The notes under the pieces are model-generated. The model was not told the DNA's origin, did not search any database, and saw nothing but the letters and a program-made list of their open reading frames with translations. The position numbers were made by a program, and so were the translations under genes. A stretch of 64,000 nt of DNA from Akkermansiaceae bacterium (GTDB lineage: Bacteria > Verrucomicrobiota > Verrucomicrobiia > Verrucomicrobiales > Akkermansiaceae), in NCBI GenBank assembly GCA_028822935.1, contig JAPKCM010000006.1, forward strand, positions 1 through 64,000, read 5' to 3'. Within the stretch, counting starts at the first letter, position 1, and every line of letters begins with the position of its first letter. This document shows positions 46,150 to 55,319 of this stretch, in pieces.

Positions 46150-46245
46150 AAATTAAAATGGAAGGGCATCGATAATCAAGGTGATCACGAAGTCGTGTTT
46201 GGCAGGGTTTTGCATGTCGACTGTGCCGAAAGGCGCGCGCTTTAA
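46150..46245 (+). pseudogene. Possible flavin reductase-like relic
   Basis: A 32-codon frame with no start, reading KLKWKGIDNQGDHEVVFGRV and LHVDCAERRAL before TAA. GDHEVVFGRVLHVD resembles the last strand of FMN-binding flavin reductase domains (GDHxxxxGxV). This is recall, without a search. Nothing else of the gene is seen around it. Confidence 0.28.
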
Positions 46246-46289
46246 TCGGCGGTAAGAGTAGGATAAGTTTTTAAAATCGTAGGTCGCTG

Positions 46290-48206
46290 ATGTCTCTCGT
46301 TAAGGACTCTCCTTCAAAAGCGCTTGGGCGTGGTAAATTTTCTCCCGAAATCAATGGGTTGAGAGCGGTGGCCGTGATTGCGGTGATTATTTTTCACCTC
46401 GATGAGAGTTGGCTGCCTCTGGGTTACATCGGGGTAGATATCTTTTTTGTCCTCTCTGGCTTTCTAATTACCAAGATCATCTTGAGAGAGATTGATTTAG
46501 GGAAGTTTAAGCTGAGTAATTTCATTACGCGTAGAATTAAGAGGATTTTTCCGGCTCTCTTTGCCGTTCTCTTTGTCTCGTCACTTGTCGCGATCTTGGT
46601 GTTCTCGAGTGCGGATCATCGCTCCTACTTTAGATCCCTCCGCTATGCCGCGGCCCAAGGATCAAACTTCTTCTTTGCTGAAAATAGTGGGTATTTTGAT
46701 GTCTCTAATCAGTTTAAAGCACTCCTACACACTTGGTCACTGGGGGTTGAGGAGCAGTTTTACCTCTTTTGGCCGATTCTTCTGATGCTCATTACCAAGC
46801 TCAGATGTCCACGTGTTCTTTTCTTTGGGCTCACGATAGCCTCTTCGTTTGCGATCATGATTCATCTTCAGAAGGAAGAGGACTTTTCCGCCTTTTATAT
46901 GATCTATGCACGAGCGTGGCAGTTTGCGATGGGCGGGATCTTGACATCTCTTCTTCTCAAGAAAATATCGCGTAAGAGTTGTGAGATTCTGGCCTTCATT
47001 AGTCTAGCTTGCCTTGTGGGGCCCTCGCTTTTCTATTCCGCGGTAGAAGGCCAAGAGGTCTTGATGAGTATCATTATTTGCTTAGGAGTCTGCGGCATCA
47101 TCTACGCATCTCAACATCATGCGACGATGGTGGGGAGGGTGCTTTCTCTCAAGCCGATGCTCTTCATTGGCGCGATTTCTTATTCTCTCTACCTCTGGCA
47201 TTGGCCGGTCATCGTATTCTATAATTACATTCAGAATATTAGCTTAACGAGCAAAGGGATTCTTGAGGAGGCTTCACTGGGGGTGATGGATCTCACCTTG
47301 ATTTTGGGTCTATGTTTCGCCTTAGCGATTTTGTCCTATCGGCGTATCGAGAATCGTTTTCGCTATATCGAGTGTTCTCATAAAAAAGTCTTCATTTTCG
47401 CGTTTGTTTGCATCGGGAGCTTCGCTGGGTTTGCGAAATTCCAACAAGAGGAATCAAAGAGCGCTTGGCGGGTGAGCGCTTTTTCTGAGGGCATGAATCT
47501 GGGGGATCTCGAGATCGAGCTTTCGCGGACATTTGAGAATGAGGAAGAGCATGAGGACATTCTCTTGATTGGAGACTCTCACGCAGAGCACTTCAGTCCC
47601 ATGATTGAAGCGTGGGCTCAAGGGCATGGGCTTAAGCTAAAAACCCTCCATCGAGGAGGAACTCCACCCTTGATCTTAGCAAAAGATGATCACCCGTTTC
47701 TCTCTTCCCGGGAAGTTTATTTCCAAGAGAGGGTGATGAAATATCTCGAAAATAATCCGCATGTGGAGCACGTGATCTTAGCTGCGTGTCATGGGAGCTA
47801 CTTAGAAAATCCTTCATATGAGGAAGGCTTAGAGCAGGCCATTGCTTATCTCTTAGGGCAGAAAAAGAGAGTCTGTCTGATTGCTCAAGTGCCACCTCTT
47901 GAATCGTCTTTCTTAAAATACCTAGAGTTGACACATCTTATGAATCATTTTTTTCCGAGGTCGATCTCGGTTGAAGAGCTCCTGACTTATGATCAAGACT
48001 TTGTAGATGAGAAGCTTCAGCCGATGCGTTCTATTATCGAGCGACTCGAGTCAAAGTTTCCTGCACTCTACGTGTGGCACCCGGAGGATCACATCCACAC
48101 CGGAACGTATGAGGGAATTCCGTGCTACTCGGATGATAATCACCTTAATATCCAAGGGGCGCGCTATCTCACTCCTTACTTCGATTATCCACTCGAAGCT
48201 GAGTAG
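46290..48206 (+). CDS. OafA/YrhL-type acyltransferase with SGNH domain
   Basis: A 638-residue membrane O-acyltransferase. Residues 15-355 are an acyltransferase-3 domain (EINGLRAVAVIAVIIFHLDE and YIGVDIFFVLSGFLITKII; conserved His in the first helix and WSLGVEEQFYLFWP). After a linker the SGNH domain begins at DILLIGDSHAEHFSPMI, with catalytic Ser and a final DDNHLNIQGARY. These proteins acetylate O-antigen or other surface glycans; the SGNH part completes transfer in the periplasm. The gene looks slightly more AT-rich than the flanks. Confidence 0.92.
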   Translation: MSLVKDSPSKALGRGKFSPEINGLRAVAVIAVIIFHLDESWLPLGYIGVDIFFVLSGFLITKIILREIDLGKFKLSNFITRRIKRIFPALFAVLFVSSLVAILVFSSADHRSYFRSLRYAAAQGSNFFFAENSGYFDVSNQFKALLHTWSLGVEEQFYLFWPILLMLITKLRCPRVLFFGLTIASSFAIMIHLQKEEDFSAFYMIYARAWQFAMGGILTSLLLKKISRKSCEILAFISLACLVGPSLFYSAVEGQEVLMSIIICLGVCGIIYASQHHATMVGRVLSLKPMLFIGAISYSLYLWHWPVIVFYNYIQNISLTSKGILEEASLGVMDLTLILGLCFALAILSYRRIENRFRYIECSHKKVFIFAFVCIGSFAGFAKFQQEESKSAWRVSAFSEGMNLGDLEIELSRTFENEEEHEDILLIGDSHAEHFSPMIEAWAQGHGLKLKTLHRGGTPPLILAKDDHPFLSSREVYFQERVMKYLENNPHVEHVILAACHGSYLENPSYEEGLEQAIAYLLGQKKRVCLIAQVPPLESSFLKYLELTHLMNHFFPRSISVEELLTYDQDFVDEKLQPMRSIIERLESKFPALYVWHPEDHIHTGTYEGIPCYSDDNHLNIQGARYLTPYFDYPLEAE

Positions 48207-48390
48207 AATTAATACCACTCGGAGGTCAAAAAGAGTGGAATGTGATTTTTATGTCTTCCTTAAATGAGCGCTTCGCTCCGGTTCTCTGGCATTGATTAAA
48301 GGCTACCTTCACTTTGTTCTGGTTCCGCGCTTTTGAAGCTCTACTTGGTGTAAACAGACTTTTGAAGGTCTTTAGAAGTAGGCGTTCGGA

Positions 48391-49575
48391 TTATGTTGGG
48401 ACTTCCCCCAAAAGGTCTTTTGCCCAATGCTCACCTAAAAGCACTCTCAGCGTCTCTCCTGATTCCATCGCATTATCGGTAGCATGAAGCACGACACGGT
48501 CTTGATGATGCCCAAGCTGCGTGTTGACCGCTTTCCGGATGCTTCGCTTGATCAGTACATCCGTGTGCTCGACGTGAGGATATCGCTTTTTCAATTTCTG
48601 ACTGCTTAAGCCTCCAGGTACAGGGCCGGGAGATTCTCTGTTTTGACAAATTAATGCTTCTACTGGATGAATCAGATCACGTGTGTATTTTTCGATCCAG
48701 TCTCCCCCACGAGTATGATTAATCAAGGCCATTTGCTGGTCTTTCGTGAGTGGGAAATTTTGTAAAACGGAAAACCTCTCGCCCACGAGCTTCTTTACCA
48801 AATCCTTCATCTCCTGGCCCTCACAGTCGGAACGGATAATAAAAACAGTGAGGTGCTTGGCCAATTCTGAGTCTTTTGCCATTTTCTTAGCTCGTTTATG
48901 GATCAGGGACTTGAGGTAAGTGTGTTCGTCAGGCCAGCGGATCATTAGGTCATAGGGCATTCCCCAGCCATGATCTCTTAATAGCTGATCTAAGGAGGTG
49001 ATGGAGATCGGATCTGGCAGCTGAATCGAAGCTAGGGTAGCCAATCGAATCAACTCGGCGGTATAATCACGACTCGCTGTGGTTTGGTCTTCCTTAGGGT
49101 CAGATTCCAAGGGGATTCCAGACCGAGGCCCTTTGTGATAGCACATGTGGTAAGCGTAAGAATAAAAAGCATGTTTACCAATCAAATGGAAGTAGCCGTC
49201 TTCGTGCAAAATCGCATGATCAAGAAGCGCAAGTGCCTTTACCGGTGGATAGTAGGGCATTCCCTGATAAGATGATCCAGATTGGCCTGAGACAGAATAA
49301 AAGTCGCATTTGATTTTTCCTGGGAAACGCGCGGCAATAGTCCCGATTTTCTTAGCCTGATCATTTGAGATTAAATGATCCACATCATACTGGTAATTAT
49401 GCTCATCTTGCTGAGTAATTGGAGTTTCACGATCCCAGCGCAAGATCACAGGGTTGATTCCTTCGTCATACAGAGCTTTGTAGAATTCCTGAAGATTTCC
49501 ACAGTAGTATCTGACTGTTCCGCCACGGGCTGATGCAGCTGTATATCTAACTAGATTCGTTAAAGTTCGGATCAT
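48391..49575 (-). CDS. Conserved-type protein of unknown function, 394 aa
   Basis: A 394-residue soluble protein beginning MIRTLTNLVRYTAASARGG. No signal peptide, membrane helix or recognisable catalytic motif is visible. Notable parts are DVDHLISNDQAKKIGTI, SGQSGSSYQGMPYYPP and YAYHMCYHKGPRSG. It is 15 bp downstream of the WaaP-like kinase gene on the same strand and so likely works with it in cell-surface polysaccharide synthesis (context inference). It may be a glycosyl- or phosphotransferase of an unlisted family. Confidence 0.72.
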   Translation of the reverse strand: MIRTLTNLVRYTAASARGGTVRYYCGNLQEFYKALYDEGINPVILRWDRETPITQQDEHNYQYDVDHLISNDQAKKIGTIAARFPGKIKCDFYSVSGQSGSSYQGMPYYPPVKALALLDHAILHEDGYFHLIGKHAFYSYAYHMCYHKGPRSGIPLESDPKEDQTTASRDYTAELIRLATLASIQLPDPISITSLDQLLRDHGWGMPYDLMIRWPDEHTYLKSLIHKRAKKMAKDSELAKHLTVFIIRSDCEGQEMKDLVKKLVGERFSVLQNFPLTKDQQMALINHTRGGDWIEKYTRDLIHPVEALICQNRESPGPVPGGLSSQKLKKRYPHVEHTDVLIKRSIRKAVNTQLGHHQDRVVLHATDNAMESGETLRVLLGEHWAKDLLGEVPT

Positions 49576-49590
49576 ATGATAAATAAAATA

Positions 49591-50367
49591 TTAGCAAGGA
49601 CGTAGGTTTTTTCGAGCACGCATGCCTTGGTGTTTTAAAAGTAATCGTAATACCCGTGAATGGAATGACTCAAAATCCAGATGATGATCAGAGGATGCGT
49701 GTAATTTTTTCAGCCAGTTTCCTGTCAGGGATTCTTGCTCGGAATGTGGGGCTTTTTTAATAAAGAATGCTGCGAGGTGTTCCAAAAGCCATTCTTCGCG
49801 AGGGCTTACAAATTTTGCATATTGCCAGTCGATGATAAACCATTCCCTTTCTGTTAGTAAGATGTTTTCTTCTCGAGCGTCAAGATGATGTGCGCCTTTA
49901 TTATATAAAAGGGAAAGTGCGGGGAGGCATTTTTCTGCAGCTAACTCATAGGATGTAGACTGGCTCATGTTAAGCGCGTTGGAGGCGTTGAGAATATCAT
50001 CAAGGATAATTCCAGAGCGATATACTAAGCCGAATTTTCGCTGCTCGATTAAGCCAAAGCATGCAGGAGTGGGGGTTTCTAGTTCGCTCGCTTTAACATA
50101 ATTTAAGAATTCTCGATGCGCAAATTTCTTATGCCTGAGACGGGAGGTGATTTTTTGAAGTGGAAATAATTTAAAGATGATCGGTGAGTCCTCAGTCTCG
50201 ATGCGAACGACAAGACGTTGTCTGGCTTTCTTGAGAATATGGGCCTTCTCAAATTCTTTTCTCAAAGAATCACGAGTAATACGAATCAGCTTCTCTACTT
50301 GTTCAGGTTTCGTGCTTGGGAAAGGGGTAAAATAGGTCTCCTTATCTATTTTTTGTGAGATCAACAT
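49591..50367 (-). CDS. WaaP/Kdo-kinase-like small-molecule kinase
   Basis: A 258-residue protein-kinase-fold enzyme. GAHHLDAREENILL has the catalytic Asp of the HxDxxxxN loop, and WFIIDWQYAKF carries the metal-binding Asp of the DFG-like motif. The N-terminal lobe has RQRLVVRIETEDSPIIFKLF with a Lys typical of the beta-3 strand. This suits WaaP/KdkA kinases that phosphorylate lipopolysaccharide core sugars. First gene of a two-gene minus-strand unit. Confidence 0.8.
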   Translation of the reverse strand: MLISQKIDKETYFTPFPSTKPEQVEKLIRITRDSLRKEFEKAHILKKARQRLVVRIETEDSPIIFKLFPLQKITSRLRHKKFAHREFLNYVKASELETPTPACFGLIEQRKFGLVYRSGIILDDILNASNALNMSQSTSYELAAEKCLPALSLLYNKGAHHLDAREENILLTEREWFIIDWQYAKFVSPREEWLLEHLAAFFIKKAPHSEQESLTGNWLKKLHASSDHHLDFESFHSRVLRLLLKHQGMRARKNLRPC

Positions 50368-50591
50368 AGGGGTCAGGAGGGAAGAGAATCGGAGGTGGAG
50401 AGGGCTGCTGCTTGGGGTTTCATCTCACTGAGGGTTGCTGTCTCGCGAGAGGTCTGAAGTGGCTGACAGCTTTTGCCGTCTGGAAGATTCTATCCTATCT
50501 TTAATCTGTGAGGCAAGCAATGGCTGGGGGCACTCTGACTTAGTCGCTAAAAAAAATTGTCATCTAAGTGCGATCTCATACTCTTCGCCTC

Positions 50592-52730
50592 ATGGCGGAA
50601 TGCGAAATTAAGGAGCAAGATTTTACAGGGGGTGCAGCAGAATCCTTTGGGAATTTTTTTGGTCCGGACGCAATCCGTGAATTAAGAGAAAAGATTTTCA
50701 GCAAGGAGAGTCAGGTGCTCTCAGAGGGGAGGCACCGTGTGGTCGCGATCGATCTGGAGCATGATGGGCAGAGCTTGCCGGTGGTGGTCAAGGTCTTCGG
50801 GAAGCAAGGGGGCTGGAAAGATCGCTATGATCGCTCACGTGGGACAAAGGCCGCGCGCTCTTATCGCGCCGCCCGCTTTCTGCAAAAGCATGATGTGGGG
50901 ACTCCTGAGCCGATTGCTTATTTGGATCGGTGGGAGGGGTCTCGCTTGGTGGAGAGTTATTACTTTTCCCGTTACGTGACGGGTTTGCGGAGTTTTAAGG
51001 ATCACTTGTTACAGATTTATCGTGATCAGCCAGAGTGTGATCATTTTGTGGCGCTGATCACGCATGTCGCTCAGGCAATGCGGCGGATGCATGATGCTGG
51101 ATTTGTGCATCATGACTTAGGGAATCAGAATATGGAATTTCGGCAGGGTTCAGGCTCTTATTGGGATCCCGTGCAGATTCTCGATCTGAACCGTGGGAGA
51201 ATTTATGAGGAGCTCTCTGATGCGCAGCGCGCGCTGGATTTTGCTAGGCTTCGCCTTCCTAGTAAATTTCTGGTGATTCTCTACCTGATGTATTGGGGGG
51301 AGAAGAAGCCTCCTGCGGCATTTGTGCGGGCGCTGGAGAAGCATCGCAGCCGCTTCCGGTGGTGGGCCATGAGTCGTAAGATGAGGCACCCTTCTAGAGC
51401 TCCGCCAAACCATGGCTACCCTGAGGTGCAGGATATTTGGATTTGGGACTCACAGTCTGCTCAGGCGGCGATCACGATGATGCGTCCTGAGCGCAAAAAG
51501 CATTACCCCGGCGGGAGGCACTTGGCGGTTGTGGCGGCGACGCTAAAATCTGGGTTTGGGATTTGGAAAAAGTATCAGGAGGTTCTTCCGGAGGCATTTC
51601 AGAAAGAGGTGTCTCTTTCGGGTAAGATCGGGATGTCGCTGGAGGCGTGTGATCTCGATGTCGATCGTCAGCTCGAATATTTAGAGCCTCTGGGAAAGAT
51701 TCCAGTCTTGGTGAGATTTTGCCATCACGAGAGTGAAGATGTTTGGCTGAAGACGAGTGCGCTTGTTTCTGATCTACATGAGAAAGGGCATGATGTGATG
51801 CTCGCTCTTTTACAGGATCGGAAGGCGGTCACGGACCCAGCTTCTTGGGCGCATTTTCTGAAATTTGTGATCTCTCGGACTGCGGGAAAAGTCTCGCTCA
51901 TCGAGGTCTCGCACGCGGTGAATCGGATGAAGTGGGGCGTGCATTCTGCGAAGGAGCAAGGGCAGCTATGGGAGCCTCTCGTCCCGCTGATGAAGGAGTA
52001 TCCGCAGCTTAAGATCTCTGGTCCTAGTTGTATCGATTTCGAGTATCACTATATCCTTTCAGCTTTGGAGGAGGTGCCAGAAGGGCTTCACTTCTCGGCT
52101 CTTTCTCATCATCTCTATGTCGATCGCCGCGGTGCTCCTGAGAATTTACAGGGGAAGTTTGGGACGGTAGAAAAGTGTGCGCTTTTAAAAGCGATCGCGA
52201 TCCGTGCCAAGACGTGTGATTCGCGGGTTGTCATCTCGGAGGTGAATTGGCCTCTCGAAGGGACTGGGATTTACTCGCCGGTCACTGCTTCTTTTCCGCG
52301 GCCAAATGAGCCGGAGCATCATCTCCATGTCTCAGCTGAGGACTACGGCTACTTCATGTTGCGCTACCTTGTCCTGACGCTTTGCTCAGGTTACGTGGAT
52401 CAAGTGTTTTGGTGGCGGTTGGTGGCGCATGGATTTGGGCTGGTGGATGAGCGCGCGGAGGGCGGCTGGCGAGGGCGGCCGGGATTTGAGATGTTAGGTC
52501 ACTTTTTGAAGCTTTTGGGATCGGCGAGGTTCGTGGAGAAGCTGGAGACGAGGGAGGATGTTTATGCGCTGCGCTTTGAGGCGGAAGGGAAGGAGGTGGT
52601 GATGGCGTGGTGCAATGGGGGCACGGACGCGGGTGAACTGGGCTTCGAGTTCAGCAAGGTTCTCGATGTTTATGGTGATCGGTCGGCGGATTTTGTGCTG
52701 AGCGATGCTCCGGTTTATTTGGTGCGGTAG
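50592..52730 (+). CDS. WaaP-type kinase fused to a glycosidase-like TIM barrel
   Basis: A 712-residue protein. Residues 1-300 are a WaaP/Kdo-kinase domain: HRVVAIDLEHDGQSLPVVVK contains the beta-3 Lys, HDAGFVHHDLGNQNMEF the catalytic Asp, and VQILDLNRGRIY the metal Asp. Residues about 310-712 look like a clan-A glycoside hydrolase, with VSLIEVSHAVNRMKWG as possible acid/base Glu and VVISEVNWPLEGTG as possible nucleophile, plus a terminal beta part (YALRFEAEGKEVVMAWCNGG). No signal peptide, so both act in the cytoplasm. The start is ATG 50592. This domain pair is not one I know. Divergent from the other kinase gene. Confidence 0.82.
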   Translation: MAECEIKEQDFTGGAAESFGNFFGPDAIRELREKIFSKESQVLSEGRHRVVAIDLEHDGQSLPVVVKVFGKQGGWKDRYDRSRGTKAARSYRAARFLQKHDVGTPEPIAYLDRWEGSRLVESYYFSRYVTGLRSFKDHLLQIYRDQPECDHFVALITHVAQAMRRMHDAGFVHHDLGNQNMEFRQGSGSYWDPVQILDLNRGRIYEELSDAQRALDFARLRLPSKFLVILYLMYWGEKKPPAAFVRALEKHRSRFRWWAMSRKMRHPSRAPPNHGYPEVQDIWIWDSQSAQAAITMMRPERKKHYPGGRHLAVVAATLKSGFGIWKKYQEVLPEAFQKEVSLSGKIGMSLEACDLDVDRQLEYLEPLGKIPVLVRFCHHESEDVWLKTSALVSDLHEKGHDVMLALLQDRKAVTDPASWAHFLKFVISRTAGKVSLIEVSHAVNRMKWGVHSAKEQGQLWEPLVPLMKEYPQLKISGPSCIDFEYHYILSALEEVPEGLHFSALSHHLYVDRRGAPENLQGKFGTVEKCALLKAIAIRAKTCDSRVVISEVNWPLEGTGIYSPVTASFPRPNEPEHHLHVSAEDYGYFMLRYLVLTLCSGYVDQVFWWRLVAHGFGLVDERAEGGWRGRPGFEMLGHFLKLLGSARFVEKLETREDVYALRFEAEGKEVVMAWCNGGTDAGELGFEFSKVLDVYGDRSADFVLSDAPVYLVR

Positions 52731-52890
52731 CGGTTTCTTAAGAGCATTTTTTCTGCTCCTATATTGCGCTTTGTTGTCAGTATGTCAGTCCGGAATAGGA
52801 TGCGGCCTTGGACGCAACACCGGTGGTGTTGAGAGGTGAAGCGATCGTTGGGATGGAGGGCGCCCGGGGTGGTGGAGGCGGCTTCTGCTT

Positions 52891-52941
52891 GAAGAGATCG
52901 GAGAGGTGGTAGACGGGTTCTGTTAGAAGAGATCGGAGAGG
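52891..52941. repeat. Short direct repeat at the 3' end of the LpxL-type gene
   Basis: GAAGAGATCGGAGAGG occurs at 52891-52906 and 52926-52941, offset 35 bp. The second copy codes for the last residues (SDLF) of the LpxL-like protein. Downstream on the minus strand another frame encodes VYHLSDLFKQKPPPPPRAPS, so the repeat links two alternative C-termini, suggesting a local duplication or rearrangement. Confidence 0.6.
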
Positions 52942-54065
52942 GGACAGAGGCGGCCTTTGAGGGATTTCTGGACGGATCTAGGAGGGGTGATTCCGGGGGT
53001 GGTGACGAGGAGATCTAGGAGGGGAAGTTTGTCGGGAGTAAACTTGCTTTGAGGGCAGAGCTGCCAGGTGACTTGGCCATTGAGCTGGGGAAGGTCGTGG
53101 AGTGGGGGTGCCTTTTCATCGGGGTGAAGGAGGAGTAGGCGGAGAGGGTTGGTAATTTCCCGGGGGTTGATTTGGTTTTTCTTTTTAAGGAAAGCGAGGG
53201 GACGTCGGCAAGGGAGGCGCCATCGATCCTGGAACCAGAAGACGTCGGCGGGTGAACTTCTCCAGGCTGCTTCCAGGCTGTCGGCACATGCTTGGGTGTT
53301 GAGTTCCGGGACAGAGGTGATGTGGATGTCCCAGTGATCGGGGCCCGTGGTGGTGCAGTGCAAGCCGATGACTGAGGACTTGGCTCTTTTCGCGAGAACT
53401 GGAGGAAGGGGGGAAAAGGTCGTGGGTTTCCCAAAAAAAACGCAGGCCTTCCCTCGATTACCAACTCTTTGGTCCGCCAAAATTCCGAGGACCCCGTTTC
53501 CGCGAAGGAAGGTGGTGAGGGCGTGGCTGGAGGAGTGCTTTGCGAAGAGCTTGAGTCCTTTGCGGCTTCGTCGATCTTGAATGAGTCGATCCATGAGAGG
53601 ATTGTTAAGCTTGCGGTAGAAGGCTCCGGTAGTGACCGAGGCATCGACGAGAGGAATTGTTTGGGCGAGGAGTTCCCAGTTTCCCATGTGAGGGGCCAGG
53701 ATGATCATTCCTTTTCCTTCTTTAATCGTCTTCAAAGCGAGTTCGACGTTGTGAAACGTGACATGCTTGCGGAGTTCTGCCGTGCTGAGAAATGGAAGGC
53801 GAATCGATGAGAGGAGGTTGCCGCCATTGCGCTCGAAGACTTCGAGGACTAAGTCGTTGATTTCTTGCGCGGATTTTTCCTGTCCGTAGGCGAAGCTTAA
53901 ATTCCGCAAGATGATGTGGCGATACTTGGGAAGAATGTGGAAGGCGATTCGACCGAGGAATTCTCCGAGGGAAACTGTGGTGCGCACCGAGAGTAAACGT
54001 AGGCCACTCTCGATCAGTTGATAAGCGCCATATTCGAGGCGGTGAGTGAATTTTGGGCGCGGCAC
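52923..54065 (-). CDS. LpxL/LpxM-type lipid A acyltransferase with extra C-terminal region
   Basis: A 380-residue lysophospholipid acyltransferase-family protein that adds a secondary acyl chain to lipid A precursors at the inner membrane. The catalytic HxxxxE is in ILAPHMGNWELL; also TTGAFYRKLNNPLMDRLI and LADQRVGNRGKACVFFGKP. LpxL homologues are about 300 residues; here about 75 extra residues follow position 300 (LRLLLLHPDEKAPPLHDLPQ, then LDLLVTTPGITPP), which I do not recognise. 12 bp after the GT4 gene on the same strand. The end lies in the direct repeat. Confidence 0.9.
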   Translation of the reverse strand: MPRPKFTHRLEYGAYQLIESGLRLLSVRTTVSLGEFLGRIAFHILPKYRHIILRNLSFAYGQEKSAQEINDLVLEVFERNGGNLLSSIRLPFLSTAELRKHVTFHNVELALKTIKEGKGMIILAPHMGNWELLAQTIPLVDASVTTGAFYRKLNNPLMDRLIQDRRSRKGLKLFAKHSSSHALTTFLRGNGVLGILADQRVGNRGKACVFFGKPTTFSPLPPVLAKRAKSSVIGLHCTTTGPDHWDIHITSVPELNTQACADSLEAAWRSSPADVFWFQDRWRLPCRRPLAFLKKKNQINPREITNPLRLLLLHPDEKAPPLHDLPQLNGQVTWQLCPQSKFTPDKLPLLDLLVTTPGITPPRSVQKSLKGRLCPLSDLF

Positions 54066-54077
54066 GGAGAAGGAGGA

Positions 54078-55133
54078 TTAGGATTTTTGAACGATACGGT
54101 AATATGCGCACAGGGCGCTCGCTTCACGTTCGATGGTGTAGTGGGTCTCGACGTGCTTTCGTCCCGCCCGACCCATTCCTAACAGACTGTCGTGATCCGC
54201 GATGAGGGTGGCAAGCTTTTCGCGCGTGGCATTCAAGTCATCACAGGGAACGGAGGCCCCGTGAATGCCATCTGAAACGATGTCTTTCCAGGCTCCGGCA
54301 TGGGAGGCGAGGACGGCCGCGCCGGTGGCCATGGCTTCGGGAACGGTGAGGCCGAAGCCTTCGTTCCGGCTGAGGGCTGCTACAAGGGACATGCCTTGAA
54401 AGAGGGCGGGGAGTTCAGAGCCGGGGCGTTTACCGTGGAAGATGATGCGCTTGCTGAGGCCCGCCGCGGTAATTTTTTCTTCGAGGGCCCGTTGGTAATC
54501 GCGGAACTTGGGCGTGGTTTCGCCGACGATGACGATGGTGGGAGCGGGATTCTTTTTCAAAAGAGGAAGGGCGGAGTCGACGAGGAGGTCGATTCCTTTT
54601 TGAGGACGCACGCGGCCGAAGATGCCGATGCCGTAGTCGCCCGGGAAGCCTAGCTTTTTCCAGGCTTCAGATTTACTGGAGGGCGGTTGAAAGCGCTCCA
54701 AATCAATTCCGTGGGGAATGGTGACGTCAGCTGGTTTTTCTAAATACGAACCGGCGGCTGAGCAGGTGGTGATGATTCCGTCCATCCTGCGGATGAGGGC
54801 TTTGGTGAAGCGGGAGTGGTTGCGCTGGGCGGTGGAGGTGAAGATAATTTTGATCTTTGCTCCGAAGAGTTTTTTGGCGCTGAGAGCCTGGATCATTTCG
54901 TCATTCCGACGGGCATGGAAGACGCGCGGAAGTCCATCTGGTAACGGTTTACGACAGAGGCGGGTGAATTCGCGAAAGGTGAGGACAGGGACTCCTTCAG
55001 GAAGGTGGTGCGGTCCGAGAACGGCAAGAGAAACGCGGGCGCTAACCTCGGGGAATGTTTGAAGCATCGTCGACGTGACACCCGAGAATCGCCGATTCGA
55101 GTTGCCGAGGATGACTTCGGGAGTGGGCGTCAT
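54078..55133 (-). CDS. Glycosyltransferase family 4
   Basis: A 351-residue GT-B glycosyltransferase. The C-terminal donor domain has IGIFGRVRPQKGIDLLVDSA, IIFHGKRPGSELPALFQG and the EGFGLTVPEAMATG motif (E-x7-E) that binds the nucleotide sugar. Start MTPTPEVILGNSNRRFSG is like family members that begin with a donor-loop GNSxRRFSG. With lpxL downstream (12 bp), it most likely adds a sugar to the lipopolysaccharide core. Confidence 0.92.
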   Translation of the reverse strand: MTPTPEVILGNSNRRFSGVTSTMLQTFPEVSARVSLAVLGPHHLPEGVPVLTFREFTRLCRKPLPDGLPRVFHARRNDEMIQALSAKKLFGAKIKIIFTSTAQRNHSRFTKALIRRMDGIITTCSAAGSYLEKPADVTIPHGIDLERFQPPSSKSEAWKKLGFPGDYGIGIFGRVRPQKGIDLLVDSALPLLKKNPAPTIVIVGETTPKFRDYQRALEEKITAAGLSKRIIFHGKRPGSELPALFQGMSLVAALSRNEGFGLTVPEAMATGAAVLASHAGAWKDIVSDGIHGASVPCDDLNATREKLATLIADHDSLLGMGRAGRKHVETHYTIEREASALCAYYRIVQKS

Positions 55134-55319
55134 TTTGCTGACAATGAGCTATCGGGAATTAGCAGGGGAAGCAAGTCATCCCTCTAGTCTGCCTTTCACG
55201 CCCGGAAGATTGGCGTGAATGAGCATGCGGTAAGCTTTGTTCAGAAAGACTCTTGGGATCAGTTGAGATGGCCCCCGCCGTTCCAGATTGTTGGAAAGAG
55301 GGGAAGGTGTGAGAGGCTT

